Source: Desulfatitalea tepidiphila
Lineage (GTDB): Bacteria > Desulfobacterota > Desulfobacteria > Desulfobacterales > Desulfosarcinaceae
Length of the DNA: 64,000 nt
Assembly: GCF_001293685.1 (NCBI RefSeq)
Contig: NZ_BCAG01000003.1
Span: 310,001-374,000, forward strand
Direction: 5' to 3'
Both the position numbers and the translations under genes were made by a program. The notes under the pieces were generated by a model. That model did no database searches. It was given only the letters and a program-made list of their open reading frames with translations, and was not told the DNA's origin. Of the stretch, positions 52,268-60,973 are shown piece by piece (positions within the stretch are counted from its first letter, which is position 1; every line of letters starts with the position of its first letter).

Positions 52268-53482
52268 GTGACCGACACGATAAAAAAAGTAGTTCTGGCC
52301 TATTCCGGCGGCCTTGATACTTCAGTTATTCTCAAATGGCTCATCGAAACCTATGGGTGCGAAGTGGTGGCCTTTTCGGCCGACCTGGGACAGCCTGAAC
52401 CCCTGGACCATGTCGAGGCCAATGCCTACAAGACCGGCGCGGCCAAGGCCTATGTAGAGGATCTCAAGGAGACCTTCGTGCGCGACTATGTCTTTCCCAT
52501 GTTCCGCGCCAACGCCATCTACGAAGGAGAATATCTGCTGGGCACCTCCATCGCCCGGCCGTTGATCGCCAAACGTCAGATGGAGATCGCCAAGATGGAA
52601 GGCGCCGATACGGTCAGCCACGGCGCCACGGGCAAGGGAAACGACCAGGTGCGTTTCGAGTTGAGCTATCTCTCCATGGATCCGCACATCAAGATCGTGG
52701 CTCCCTGGCGCGAGTGGGACCTGCATTCGCGCACCGCGCTGATGGACTTCGCCAAACGGCACGGTATCCAGGTGCCCACCACGCCGTCCAAGCCTTACAG
52801 CACCGACGGGAATTTGCTGCACATCAGCTACGAGGGCGGCATTCTGGAAGATCCCTGGGCCAAACCGCCCGAAGATCTCTTCCAGTTGACCGTATCTCCG
52901 CAGAAGGCGCCCGACACCCCGGAGACCATCGAGATCGGTTTTGCCCAGGGCAATCCCGTGGCCATCAACGGCAAGGATTTCTCACCGGCCGACCTGCTGG
53001 CCGAACTCAACCGCCTGGGCGGCAAGCACGGCGTGGGTCGGGTGGATATCGTGGAGAACCGTTTCGTGGGCATGAAATCGCGCGGTGTCTATGAAACGCC
53101 GGGCGGCACCATCCTGCGCAAGGCCCACATGGCCATGGAGTCGATTACCCTGGACCGCGAAGTGCACCACCTGCGCGACAGCCTGATCCCCAAGTACGCC
53201 GAATTGATCTACAACGGTTTCTGGTTCGCCCCCGAACGCCAGCTGCTGCAATCCATGATCGACGAAACCCAGCGCCATGTCACCGGTGTGGTGCGCCTGG
53301 AACTCTACAAAGGCAGCTGTACGGTGGTGGGCCGCAAATCGGACTACTCGCTGTACAGCGAGGCCCATGCCACCTTCGAGGACGACGTGGTTTACAGCCA
53401 GAAGGATGCCGAAGGGTTTATCCGCCTCAACGCGCTGCGGCTGAGAATTCGCAAGCTGATGCAGGATACCCGGGGGTTATAA
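52268..53482 (+). CDS. argG: Argininosuccinate synthase
   Basis: This 404-residue ATP-dependent enzyme joins citrulline and aspartate. It shows [18 protein letters not shown] (PP-loop) at the N terminus, [24 protein letters not shown] and [11 protein letters not shown]-type motifs ([13 protein letters not shown]). The start is GTG 52268 with a strong AAAGGAG site. It is the next arg gene after argD, without an argF between them. Confidence 0.95.
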   Translation: MTDTIKKVVLAYSGGLDTSVILKWLIETYGCEVVAFSADLGQPEPLDHVEANAYKTGAAKAYVEDLKETFVRDYVFPMFRANAIYEGEYLLGTSIARPLIAKRQMEIAKMEGADTVSHGATGKGNDQVRFELSYLSMDPHIKIVAPWREWDLHSRTALMDFAKRHGIQVPTTPSKPYSTDGNLLHISYEGGILEDPWAKPPEDLFQLTVSPQKAPDTPETIEIGFAQGNPVAINGKDFSPADLLAELNRLGGKHGVGRVDIVENRFVGMKSRGVYETPGGTILRKAHMAMESITLDREVHHLRDSLIPKYAELIYNGFWFAPERQLLQSMIDETQRHVTGVVRLELYKGSCTVVGRKSDYSLYSEAHATFEDDVVYSQKDAEGFIRLNALRLRIRKLMQDTRGL

Positions 53483-53509
53483 AACCGTTTCAGAAGAGGA
53501 ATCTTTTTC

Positions 53510-54925
53510 ATGAGCGACAAACCCTGGGATGGCCGCTTCGCCGAGCGAACCGACACCAGCGTCGAGGCATTCACCTCTTCGATCCAGTGCGACCGAAGAC
53601 TCTATCCGTACGATATCCAGGGCAGCGTGGCCCACTGCCGCATGTTGGCCAAGGTCGGCGTGATCACGGCCGAAGAGGCCGAAACGCTGGTGGAAGGGCT
53701 GTGGCGCATCAAGCGCGAGTTGGACCAGGGCAACTTCGAGTTCGACGACAGCCTGGAAGACATCCACATGCACATCGAGGCGCGCTTGCTGCAGGAGGTG
53801 GGCAAGGTCGCCCAGAAACTTCACACCGCACGCAGCCGCAACGATCAGGTGGCATTGGACATCCGCATGTTCCTGCGTGATGTCACCGCCCAGATCATTC
53901 AAGGGTTGAAAGCGCTGCGGACCATCCTGGTCGGCATGGCCGAACAGCATGTGGAAACCGTCATGCCCGGCTATACCCATCTGCAACGGGCCCAACCTGT
54001 GCTGCTGGGGCACCATTGGATGGCGTACTATGAGATGTTTTCCCGCGACGCCATGCGTTTTGCCGACGGCCTAAAACGCACCAACGTCATGCCCCTGGGC
54101 GCCGCGGCCCTGGCCGGCACCACCTACCCCATCGATCGCAGCTACACCGCCGAACTGCTCGGTTTTCCCAAAGTCACCGCCAACAGTATGGACAGTGTCG
54201 CGGACCGCGATTTCATTCTGGAATTTCTCTCGGCGGCCGGCATCTGCATGGTGCACCTGAGCCGTCTGTCCGAAGAGCTGGTATTGTGGTCCTCTTCCGA
54301 ATTCGGTTTCATCGAACTCTCCGATGCTTTTTCCACTGGCAGCAGCATTATGCCCCAGAAGAAGAACCCCGACATTCCCGAGTTGATCCGCGGCAAGACC
54401 GGCCGGGTCGTCGGCAGCCTGATGGCCGAACTCACCCTGATGAAAAGTCTGCCGCTGGCCTACAACCGGGACATGCAGGAGGACAAGCCGCCCCTGTTCG
54501 ATGCGGTGGACACGCTCCAGAGCTGCCTCAATATCACCATCAAGATGCTGCCCACCATCCAGGTCAAGATCGATAGGATGCGCCAGGCCGCCTCGGTGGG
54601 GTTTCTCAACGCTACCGACATGGCCGACTACCTGGTCGGCCGGGGCGTTCCCTTTCGCAAGGCGCACAGCATCGTCGGCCAGGCGGTCGCCTTTGCATTG
54701 GCCCAGGGCAAGGAACTCGATCAACTCACCCTCAAGGAGTTGCAGGGATTTTCAAAGGAGATCGAAGAGGATCTTTTCGAAAATCTGACGCTGGAGCACA
54801 TGATCGCGCGGCGCCAGTCGGCCGGCGGCACCTCGGGGGACAATGTGCGCGCGGCCATCGCGACGGCCCATCGGGAGCTGGCCACCGACGATCCTGACCA
54901 AACCGCCGGGGGGGCCACGGCATGA
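53510..54925 (+). CDS. argH: Argininosuccinate lyase
   Basis: This 471-residue enzyme of the fumarase/aspartase superfamily releases arginine and fumarate. It shows KPWDGRFAERTD at the N terminus, TARSRNDQVALDIRMFLRD, PGYTHLQRAQPV and the superfamily signature GSSIMPQKKNPD. It lies 27 bp after argG and overlaps the next gene by 4 bp. Confidence 0.95.
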   Translation: MSDKPWDGRFAERTDTSVEAFTSSIQCDRRLYPYDIQGSVAHCRMLAKVGVITAEEAETLVEGLWRIKRELDQGNFEFDDSLEDIHMHIEARLLQEVGKVAQKLHTARSRNDQVALDIRMFLRDVTAQIIQGLKALRTILVGMAEQHVETVMPGYTHLQRAQPVLLGHHWMAYYEMFSRDAMRFADGLKRTNVMPLGAAALAGTTYPIDRSYTAELLGFPKVTANSMDSVADRDFILEFLSAAGICMVHLSRLSEELVLWSSSEFGFIELSDAFSTGSSIMPQKKNPDIPELIRGKTGRVVGSLMAELTLMKSLPLAYNRDMQEDKPPLFDAVDTLQSCLNITIKMLPTIQVKIDRMRQAASVGFLNATDMADYLVGRGVPFRKAHSIVGQAVAFALAQGKELDQLTLKELQGFSKEIEEDLFENLTLEHMIARRQSAGGTSGDNVRAAIATAHRELATDDPDQTAGGATA

Positions 54926-55371
54926 AGGCCGGTGCGGGTCGGCGCTTGCCAGGTGTTCGCTGGGCGATCCTCATACTGTGCCTGTTGATGATCGGCCCGT
55001 GGGCTTGCGGAAGGAAGGCACCCCCGGTTCCGCCCAAACACCCGCCCTTGACCCAGCCCATGGAGTTGAAGGCCTGGCGCGAGGGAGATACGGTCGGTTT
55101 GAGCTGGCGGCCCGGGGAGCGCGAGCGTGGCGTGGTCCGTTACACCGTGCTGCGGAGCCAATGGCCGGTCGAAGCGCCGCCGTGCGAAGGCTGCCCCCTG
55201 GTTTTTCAGGAGGTGGGCAGCGTCGAGGCCGCGCCGGAAGTTGACGCGTACACGTTTACGGATCGCATCCAAACCGACCTGGTGTACAGCTATAAAATCG
55301 AGCCGGTCGGTTCGGCCGGAGATCGCGGACCGGCGTCGCGCCGGATCGTGGTCGCCCCGGCAGCGAGATAG
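54922..55371 (+). CDS. LptM-like lipoprotein with fibronectin-like domain
   Basis: This 149-residue lipoprotein has an N-terminal signal peptide ending in a lipobox (IGPWACGRKAPPVPPKHP, Cys about 29). The first residues after Cys follow the pattern of LptM/YifL, where CGxKGPxxxP precedes a short tail. Here the tail extends into a beta-rich, FnIII-like domain (LKAWREGDTVGLSWRPG, YTVLRSQWP, FTDRIQTDLVYSYKIEPVG). In E. coli yifL is directly upstream of dapF, as this gene is. Chaperone function for LptD is only inferred. Confidence 0.7.
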   Translation: MKAGAGRRLPGVRWAILILCLLMIGPWACGRKAPPVPPKHPPLTQPMELKAWREGDTVGLSWRPGERERGVVRYTVLRSQWPVEAPPCEGCPLVFQEVGSVEAAPEVDAYTFTDRIQTDLVYSYKIEPVGSAGDRGPASRRIVVAPAAR

Positions 55372-55379
55372 GATATTTG

Positions 55380-56261
55380 ATGAATGCCATCCCTTTTTAC
55401 AAAATGAGCGGCAGCGGCAATGATTTTATCATCATCGACAACCGCGACGGTGCGGTATCCGCCGATCCTCTGCCGCCCTTCGTGGCCAAGGTGTGTCTGC
55501 GCCGCATGTCGGTGGGCGCCGACGGGCTGATCCTGATCGAGCGCTCGGATCGGGCCGATTTTCGCTGGCGATTTTTCAATTCGGACGGCAGCAGGGCCGA
55601 GATGTGCGGCAACGGGGCTCGCTGCGTGGCCCGTTTCGCCCTGCTCAACGGCATCGCGCCGGACCGAATGGCCTTCGATACCGATGTGGGCCTCATCGAA
55701 GCCAGCGTGCACGGCGACCTGGTCAAGATCAAGATGTCCGATCCCAAGAACATGGTGCTCAACGATGGGATCGTCCTGGCCAACTACCCGGTGCCGATCA
55801 GCCGCGTGAACACGGGTGTGCCCCATGTGGTCATGGAGGTTAAGGACCTGCCTAGTGCCAATGTGAAGGCCGTGGGGCGCGAGATCCGCTTTCATGAACA
55901 GTTCGCGCCCGAAGGCACCAATGTCAACTTCATCGCACCGCTCAACGACCGGATGTGGGCCATCCGCACCTACGAACGCGGTGTCGAAGGCGAGACCCTG
56001 GCCTGCGGCACAGGCAATGTCGCTGCGGCCCTGGTTCTGGCCGAACGCTATCGACTGCCGTCGCCCATTTCGCTCAAGACCCTCAGCGGCAGCGACCTGA
56101 CCATCCATTTCAAGCGACGGGGCGATGCCGACTATTGCGATGTATATCTCGAAGGCGATGCCCGGGTGGTCTATCGTGGCGAGATGGATGCCGAGGCATG
56201 GCAGTTCGAGTTCGGCGCAATGGATCCAACGACTGCACCCTCTCAGAAAAAGTCCCGCTGA
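55380..56261 (+). CDS. dapF: Diaminopimelate epimerase
   Basis: This 293-residue cofactor-free racemase converts LL- to meso-diaminopimelate for lysine and peptidoglycan synthesis. The two catalytic Cys are in MCGNGARC and ACGTGN. KMSGSGNDFIIID at the N terminus and FDTDVGLIEASV are typical. ATG 55380 is used rather than the in-frame TTG 3 bp upstream. It follows the LptM-like gene closely and precedes folK by 2 bp. Confidence 0.95.
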   Translation: MNAIPFYKMSGSGNDFIIIDNRDGAVSADPLPPFVAKVCLRRMSVGADGLILIERSDRADFRWRFFNSDGSRAEMCGNGARCVARFALLNGIAPDRMAFDTDVGLIEASVHGDLVKIKMSDPKNMVLNDGIVLANYPVPISRVNTGVPHVVMEVKDLPSANVKAVGREIRFHEQFAPEGTNVNFIAPLNDRMWAIRTYERGVEGETLACGTGNVAAALVLAERYRLPSPISLKTLSGSDLTIHFKRRGDADYCDVYLEGDARVVYRGEMDAEAWQFEFGAMDPTTAPSQKKSR

Positions 56262-56263
56262 AC

Positions 56264-56797
56264 GTGACGAATACTGAACCTAAGCCATCCTGGGCGTTCA
56301 TTTCGGTCGGTGCCAACCTCGGCGACCGATTACGCAACTGCTGCCTGGGCATCGCCACACTTTGCGCCGATGACCGCGTGCGGTTGGCGGCCCGAGCCCC
56401 GTTCTATGAAACCGAACCGGTGGATTATACGGACCAGGACTGGTTTTTGAATACAGCCATCAAGGTCTGGACGCGACTGGCGCCGTTGGACCTGCTCAGC
56501 CATATGCAAGCGGTCCAGGCGGCTTTAGGGCGACAGGCCGGCGGAATTCGGTTCGGCCCCAGGACACTCGACCTGGACATCATTTTTTACGGGGACCTTA
56601 TCCTTAAAAGTGAACGTTTGATCCTTCCCCATCCACGCCTGCACAAAAGGCGCTTTGTCTTGCAACCCATTTGTGATATAGACCCGACTGTTGTGCATCC
56701 GGCATTGGGTGTGGATGTGAAAACGCTTTTAAATCAAATACCTGAGGGTGACCAAACCATCCAGCCATGTTCGTTCGACTGCTCATCTTTCTCATAA
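56264..56797 (+). CDS. folK: Hydroxymethyldihydropterin pyrophosphokinase
   Basis: This 177-residue folate-synthesis enzyme transfers pyrophosphate from ATP to the pterin. It shows FISVGANLGDRLRN at the N terminus, FYETEPVDYTDQDWFLNTAIKV, FGPRTLDLDIIFYGD and PHPRLHKRRFVLQPI. The GTG at 56264 lies 2 bp after the dapF stop and gives the expected short leader (VTNTEPKPSWAF). The 3' end overlaps the next gene by 31 bp. Confidence 0.93.
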   Translation: MTNTEPKPSWAFISVGANLGDRLRNCCLGIATLCADDRVRLAARAPFYETEPVDYTDQDWFLNTAIKVWTRLAPLDLLSHMQAVQAALGRQAGGIRFGPRTLDLDIIFYGDLILKSERLILPHPRLHKRRFVLQPICDIDPTVVHPALGVDVKTLLNQIPEGDQTIQPCSFDCSSFS

Positions 56798-57036
56798 TCG
56801 GTATGGTGGTTTACCGGGCGGCCAAGACATGGTTCGGCGGCGCCACCCAACGACAGGTGGGCAGGCCCGACAACTTGCCCCAGCGTGCGGATGACGCCCT
56901 GGTTCAGGATCCCCAATGCGGCGTCTACCTGACCCGCAGCGATGGCATCGCGTTGAATATCGACGGGCAGGAGCTCTATTTTTGCAGCGAAGCCTGCAAG
57001 GAAAAATATCTGGCCGGTAAAACGGATTCGGTCTGA
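56767..57036 (+). CDS. YHS/TRASH-type metal-binding mini-protein
   Basis: This 89-residue protein has one N-terminal TM helix (about 4-21). The C-terminal domain reads QDPQCGVYLTRSDGIALNIDGQELYFCSEACKEKYLAG, i.e. the YHS/TRASH zinc-ribbon-like C...C-x3-C motif. Such short membrane proteins appear downstream of folK or dapF in many proteobacteria. A metal-handling or sensor role is possible. The start overlaps the folK 3' end. Confidence 0.8.
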   Translation: MFVRLLIFLIIGMVVYRAAKTWFGGATQRQVGRPDNLPQRADDALVQDPQCGVYLTRSDGIALNIDGQELYFCSEACKEKYLAGKTDSV

Positions 57037-57092
57037 TTCATCATGAACATCGGACGATTGGGTAAACACCCAGCGTCAAAAAGGAGCTGTTA

Positions 57093-57737
57093 ATGAAATT
57101 CTTTATCGATACCGCCAACATCAAAGAGATTAAAGAGGCCCATGCCATGGGCATGGTCGATGGTGTCACCACCAACCCCAGTCTGGTTGCCAAGGAGGGC
57201 CGGGATTTCAAAGAACTCATCACCGAAATATGCAGCATCGTGGACGGTCCCATCAGTGCCGAGGTGATCGCCCTGGATACGGACGGCATGGTCCGGGAGG
57301 CGCGCGAACTGGCGCAAATCCATGACAATATCGTGGTCAAAATCCCCATGACCACAGACGGTCTCAAGGCGGTGCGCATCCTCAGCGACGAGGGCGTCAA
57401 AACCAACGTGACCCTGGTCTTTTCACCCCTGCAGGCCCTGATGGCCGCCAAGGCTGGCGCCAATTTCGTCAGCCCGTTCGTCGGCCGGCTCGACGACCTC
57501 AGCCACGAAGGCATGCTGCTCATCGAGCAGATGGTGGAAATATTCGCCAATTACGCCTTCGAAACCGAGATCATCGTCGCCAGCGTGCGCAACCCCCTGC
57601 ACGTCCTGGAGTCCGCCCTGCTGGGCGCCGATATCGCCACGATTCCGTTCAACGTGCTGAGTAAGCTGGCGTCCCATCCATTGACCGATAAGGGCATCAA
57701 GGCATTTCTGGACGACTGGAACAAGGCAAAGAAGTAG
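57093..57737 (+). CDS. Transaldolase-like/fructose-6-phosphate aldolase family enzyme
   Basis: This 214-residue TIM-barrel of the TalC/MipB family has [16 protein letters not shown] at the N terminus, [27 protein letters not shown] with the Schiff-base Lys, and [19 protein letters not shown]. This subfamily includes both small transaldolases and fructose-6-phosphate aldolase; the sequence cannot separate them. The ATG follows AAAGGAG. It is unlinked to a sugar operon. Confidence 0.9.
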   Translation: MKFFIDTANIKEIKEAHAMGMVDGVTTNPSLVAKEGRDFKELITEICSIVDGPISAEVIALDTDGMVREARELAQIHDNIVVKIPMTTDGLKAVRILSDEGVKTNVTLVFSPLQALMAAKAGANFVSPFVGRLDDLSHEGMLLIEQMVEIFANYAFETEIIVASVRNPLHVLESALLGADIATIPFNVLSKLASHPLTDKGIKAFLDDWNKAKK

Positions 57738-57774
57738 CATTTACAACTTAACGCGGTGACAAAGAGGGACGGCC

Positions 57775-58341
57775 ATGCGCCCCCAAGATCAATTCAAGCG
57801 GCTTTTAGGCGATCCGAATACATTGACTCTTTTTCGTGTACTGACCGTACCGCTGGTGGTCCTGCTCCTGCTTGTGCCCAACCGCTTCACTTGTTTTTTG
57901 GCGGCCCTGCTTTTCAGTGCGGCGGCGATTACCGACTACTTCGATGGCTTTTTGGCCCGCCAAAAAGGCATGGTGTCCAACCTGGGGAAGGTCATGGACC
58001 CGGTGGCCGATAAATTGCTGGTGTCGTGCACGTTCATCATGCTCACGTCGCTGGGCTGGGTACCGGCCTGGGTGGTGTGCATCATAATCGGTCGTGAGAT
58101 CGCCGTAACGGGACTGCGCAGCCTCATCGCCCAGCACCAAGAGGATGTTTCCGCCTCCAACCTGGGCAAGTACAAGACCGGCTTTCAGATCGCCGCCGCG
58201 ATTCCGTTGCTGTTCCACTACCCCTATTTTACGGTGGACCTGCATGCCATCGGCATGTTTTTCCTTTGGGGGGCCGCGATTTTTACGGTGTGGTCGGGCG
58301 TCGATTACTTCGTGCGCTTCCGGAGATTGCTGCAGTCGTAA
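57775..58341 (+). CDS. pgsA: CDP-diacylglycerol-glycerol-3-phosphate phosphatidyltransferase
   Basis: This 188-residue integral membrane enzyme makes phosphatidylglycerol phosphate. It shows NTLTLFRVLTVPLVV in TM1 and the CDP-alcohol phosphotransferase motif TDYFDGFLARQ plus GKVMDPVADKL, with the four metal-binding Asp residues. About six TM helices are present. It is the last protein gene before the tRNA pair. Confidence 0.94.
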   Translation: MRPQDQFKRLLGDPNTLTLFRVLTVPLVVLLLLVPNRFTCFLAALLFSAAAITDYFDGFLARQKGMVSNLGKVMDPVADKLLVSCTFIMLTSLGWVPAWVVCIIIGREIAVTGLRSLIAQHQEDVSASNLGKYKTGFQIAAAIPLLFHYPYFTVDLHAIGMFFLWGAAIFTVWSGVDYFVRFRRLLQS

Positions 58342-58393
58342 TTTTTTGTTGACAAACGGGCCGCAGATCGTTAAATACCCGTTTTCATGCTGA

Positions 58394-58468
58394 GCGGGAA
58401 TAACTCAGTGGTAGAGTGCGACCTTGCCAAGGTCGAAGTCGCGGGTTCAAATCCCGTTTCCCGCTCCA
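58394..58468 (+). tRNA. tRNA-Gly (anticodon GCC)
   Basis: Acceptor stem GCGGGAA/TTCCCGC, D-arm with GTGGTAGAG, anticodon stem GACCT-TGCCAA-GGTC with GCC, and TPsiC arm CGGGTTCAAATCCCG. CCA (58466-58468) is encoded. The discriminator base is T, as usual for glycine tRNA. It is 8 bp from the next tRNA. Confidence 0.97.
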
Positions 58469-58476
58469 TTTTTTTT

Positions 58477-58551
<75 letters not shown>

Positions 58552-58566
58552 TCTTTCTCCAATGAT

Positions 58567-58598
58567 AGCGGATCGTTGATCGATCCGCTTTTCTTTTT
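58567..58598 (+). terminator. Intrinsic terminator after the tRNA pair
   Basis: AGCGGATCG (58567-58575), loop TTGAT, CGATCCGCT (58581-58589), then TTTTCTTTTT. A textbook Rho-independent terminator on the plus strand. Confidence 0.85.
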
Positions 58599-58617
58599 AT
58601 AGTGCTTCAAAAGTGCT

Positions 58618-59046
58618 TCATTTTATCCTCTTCAATTTGGCCGCTTTATACATCTCATCGACCACATTCTGAACCCGCAGCTGATCGCTGATGCGGTCAT
58701 GCATATAGTGATCGAAAGCATCTTCGGTTGCGGGTCCGGTGGCGCCGCGGCGGATCTGTTCGCGGGTCAGGTGCTGTCCCAGGGCGGTAGTATTGGTGTG
58801 TTTGGTGCCGGCATACAGGTAGGTCCCGATGCCGAACTGGGCGGCACCTTGCTGGAACCGGTGATTGAGGCGCTTTGGATGGATGCGCTCTCCGATTTTG
58901 ACTCCACTGCGTTCGACGGTATAGACCATGAAGTAATCGTCCGGATTGCCCCAGGGCTGAGTTTTCAGGTATTCGATCAGAGGATCTTGGGGTCGGGCTT
59001 GCGCCTGAGATACAAGCCGGTAATCATTCTTAGGGGTGGGAATGAT
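58618..59046 (-). pseudogene. C-terminal remnant of a phage-type tyrosine integrase
   Basis: The minus strand is open from a TAG at 59047-59049 to the stop at 58618. The reading runs IPTPKNDYRLV...HPKRLNHRFQQGA, LYAGTKHTNTTALGQHL and TEDAFDHYMHDR. This is the C-terminal half of an integrase: the GTxH-x3-TALG region and the catalytic Tyr in FDHYM. The core-binding and N-terminal arm domains are absent and there is no plausible start, so it is a truncated remnant. It points toward tRNA-Cys, the usual place for an integrase in a tRNA-inserted island. Confidence 0.7.
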
Positions 59047-59100
59047 CTACACTGCAATCAAAACGCTTGAAAAGTGCTGGCCACTGTTCAACCGGGATTC

Positions 59101-59554
59101 GTGGCATCAAAGCCCAGCTTCCGGGAGGCCTTTAAAAAACGGCGCTGCCTGATCGTGGCCGACGGCTTTTACGAGTGGGCGGGCAAGAAGGGCAGCCGGC
59201 AGCCGATGTACATCACCCTGCCGGATGAAAGGCCGTTTGCCTTTGCCGGGTTGTGGGAGGTATGGCACGACAGGGAAAAAGATGGGGAGGCCTATCGATC
59301 GTGCACGATCATCACGCGGCCGGCCGCGGGGGGGCATAGAGCGGCTGCACGACCGCATGCCGGTGATCCTGCCTGCCCAGGCCTACGATCCCTGGCTCGA
59401 TCCCGGCAACCGGGATGCGGCGCTGCTGGGCCGGTTGCTGGAAGAAAAGGCGCTGACCGAGTTGAAGTTTCACCCCGTGACCCGGGAGGTGAACTCGGTC
59501 GGGCACAACGATCCTTCCAACCTTGCGCCCGTGCAGATGCAGTTCGGGTTTTGA
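59101..59554 (+). pseudogene. Truncated and frameshifted SRAP (YedK/HMCES-type) gene
   Basis: The first part (59101 onward) reads FREAFKKRRCLIVADGFYEWA and FAGLWEVWHDREKDG, both typical of the SRAP family that crosslinks to abasic sites. Near 59323-59335, around a run of seven G, the reading must shift frame to continue with ERLHDRMPVILPAQAYDPWLDP and FHPVTREVNSVGHNDPSN. The N-terminal half, including the start and catalytic Cys2, is absent. It is therefore a dead gene, broken at the same boundary as the integrase remnant. Confidence 0.75.
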
Positions 59555-59556
59555 CG

Positions 59557-59787
59557 CTACAGCGCGGCGGATTTGTTTAACCTTTCGGCAAGCCAAATCT
59601 TGATGATCGCTTGCCGGGGGACACCAAGGCGTTTCGCTTCTTTGTCCAGGGATTGAATCATCCATAAGGGAAAATCAACATTCACCCTTTTTTGTTCCTG
59701 ATTCGGCCGTCTGGCCTTTGATAGGTCCAATTGATCTATAACGCTTTTGCCTTCGTCAAATTTTTTATCCAGTTGCTTAGCTTTCAT
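59557..59787 (-). CDS. brnA: BrnA-like antitoxin
   Basis: This 76-residue protein is the second gene of a toxin-antitoxin pair. The C-terminal helices (RVNVDFPLWMIQSLDKEAKRL-type ribbon-helix-helix and GVPRQAIIKIWLAERL) fit BrnA/CopG-type antitoxins. ATG 59787 overlaps the toxin stop by 11 bp, which is typical of brnT-brnA order. An upstream in-frame start would add nine residues within the toxin gene. Confidence 0.8.
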   Translation of the reverse strand: MKAKQLDKKFDEGKSVIDQLDLSKARRPNQEQKRVNVDFPLWMIQSLDKEAKRLGVPRQAIIKIWLAERLNKSAAL

Positions 59788-60037
59788 AAAGCTCAATCTC
59801 CTCGTTCCTGGCACGCCGTACGGATATGATCCTTATATTATCGGAACGATAGGTGATGATCCCGGTCCAGTGTGTTTCATCGATCCTGCCAATGACAAGA
59901 AATCGCGGCTCGTCTGTTGTTTTAGCCGGGATCTCCAATAAATCCCTATCGTCCCAAAGCTCCTGGGCCTCGATGAAATCAATCCCGTACTTGAGCTTGT
60001 TCGAATCCGACTTTTCAGGATCAAATTCAAAATTCAT
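59777..60037 (-). CDS. brnT: BrnT-like toxin (RelE-superfamily RNase)
   Basis: This 86-residue protein matches BrnT: FEFDPEKSDSNKLKYGIDFIEAQELWDD, then the RFLVIGRIDETHWTGIITYR strand region and IRIISVRRARNEEIELY at the C terminus. BrnT toxins cleave RNA and block translation. The antitoxin gene overlaps its end. Its promoter region holds GTATAT repeats. Confidence 0.85.
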   Translation of the reverse strand: MNFEFDPEKSDSNKLKYGIDFIEAQELWDDRDLLEIPAKTTDEPRFLVIGRIDETHWTGIITYRSDNIRIISVRRARNEEIELYES

Positions 60038-60039
60038 GG

Positions 60040-60074
60040 TATATGAAATATACTGATCAGGTATATGGTGTCAA
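60040..60074 (-). promoter_or_regulatory. brnTA promoter/operator with GTATAT half-sites
   Basis: GTATAT (60040-60045), spacer GAA, ATATAC (60049-60054), and another GTATAT (60061-60066) lie directly before the brnT start. On the minus strand TTGACA (60074-60069) is followed after 15 bp by TATATT (60053-60048). The half-sites overlap the -10 region, the usual way a TA pair is autorepressed. Confidence 0.55.
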
Positions 60075-60178
60075 TATAGGAGATGGGTTGAAATGGAATC
60101 GAACCGGGCTTGCCGGGCCTATTGTATTTTCATATGAAATGCCGGGTTCAAAAGAGGCGAGGATCGGCTGACCGCGAC

Positions 60179-60655
60179 TTAAAAGAATTGCCTTTCTGTT
60201 TCGTCCCCTTCGTCTTCGACGGTCAGTTCCGCATCTGTATCTTCCCATTCGATTTCGATACCAAAAAATCGGATGCCCTCCAGATTCGTATTATTGAGCC
60301 AATTCAAGACCGCGCGGTGCTTGTCCTCGAAATGCTCAGAGATCCATACGATATTGAGGATCTTATATTCGCCGGCACTGATTTTTAATTGAGTCAGACG
60401 GGTAAATTCGTTTTGCGGTGGGCCAATCCTGATGAGCACGTAATCACCGGTGCATGTGTCTTTGCAGAGCGTGCCGCTTTTGATTTTCCCGGCGCGAACC
60501 CTTCTTTCCATACACTCCAGCCGCATTCCGATGCAGTTCCCCAATCCTCTGAGATTTTCCGGATCCAAATACCATTCATCCAAAGAATTTCCGCCGTTGA
60601 TCGGACCGGATATGGCAACTCTCCTAAATTTGCAGGAAGACAGTTTTTCATTCAT
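60179..60655 (-). CDS. Short DUF4268-like protein
   Basis: This 158-residue protein contains the segment LNIVWISEHFEDKHRAVLNWLNN followed by GIRFFGIEIEW. That resembles the link between the endonuclease-like N-terminal half and the DUF4268 half of larger proteins (IVWIAERFxxEHRxALDWLNE, FFGLEIELW). Here the flanking large domains are missing and the N terminus has four Cys residues (CIGMRLEC, CKDTC). It may be a truncated remnant or a separate small protein. Relation to the family is moderate; function unknown. Confidence 0.5.
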   Translation of the reverse strand: MNEKLSSCKFRRVAISGPINGGNSLDEWYLDPENLRGLGNCIGMRLECMERRVRAGKIKSGTLCKDTCTGDYVLIRIGPPQNEFTRLTQLKISAGEYKILNIVWISEHFEDKHRAVLNWLNNTNLEGIRFFGIEIEWEDTDAELTVEDEGDETERQFF

Positions 60656-60973
60656 GATCCCTCAAGTGATCGTTTTGGTCACTAAAACCGTTTTCAATGA
60701 ATAATTGAATAGTTAGACGTGGCCAGAGGGCTTTCGAATTGTATTTAACATGTTAACAAATAGTGTTTTTGGAGCAACTGTCACAAGTGACAGGTACCAG
60801 CATAATGTGGCGTATCCATAAGGGGAAAATCATCAGATAGGAATTTACAGGTCTTTGAATTTGGCATAACATGATTTTGTCCAATCAATTAACAAATTCA
60901 AATTCCATATTTCGATCTCACTGCGGCCGACATCGAATCGATCTACCCACTTCAATTGCGAAAGGGGGTATGG
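60656..60973. other. AT-rich intergenic region upstream of the LuxR gene
   Basis: No gene is visible. It contains two palindromes: TTAACATGTTAA at 60745-60756 and the lux-box-like site at 60776-60795. The region from 60830 to 60960 is AT-rich and probably contains the promoter of the LuxR-type gene. Confidence 0.6.
60776..60795. promoter_or_regulatory. Lux-box-like palindrome upstream of the LuxR gene
   Basis: CTGTCACAAGTGACAG (60778-60793) is a perfect inverted repeat of 7-bp arms with a 2-bp centre. It fits the CT-N12-AG pattern shared by lux/las/rhl boxes, flanked by AA and GT as in many 20-bp sites. It lies about 180 bp before the LuxR start. Whether this protein binds it is unproven. 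Confidence 0.4.

Noticed and set aside
59074-59580. Treating the SRAP region as one intact gene
   Set aside because: The N-terminal half with catalytic Cys2 is absent and the two conserved halves lie in different frames around a G run.
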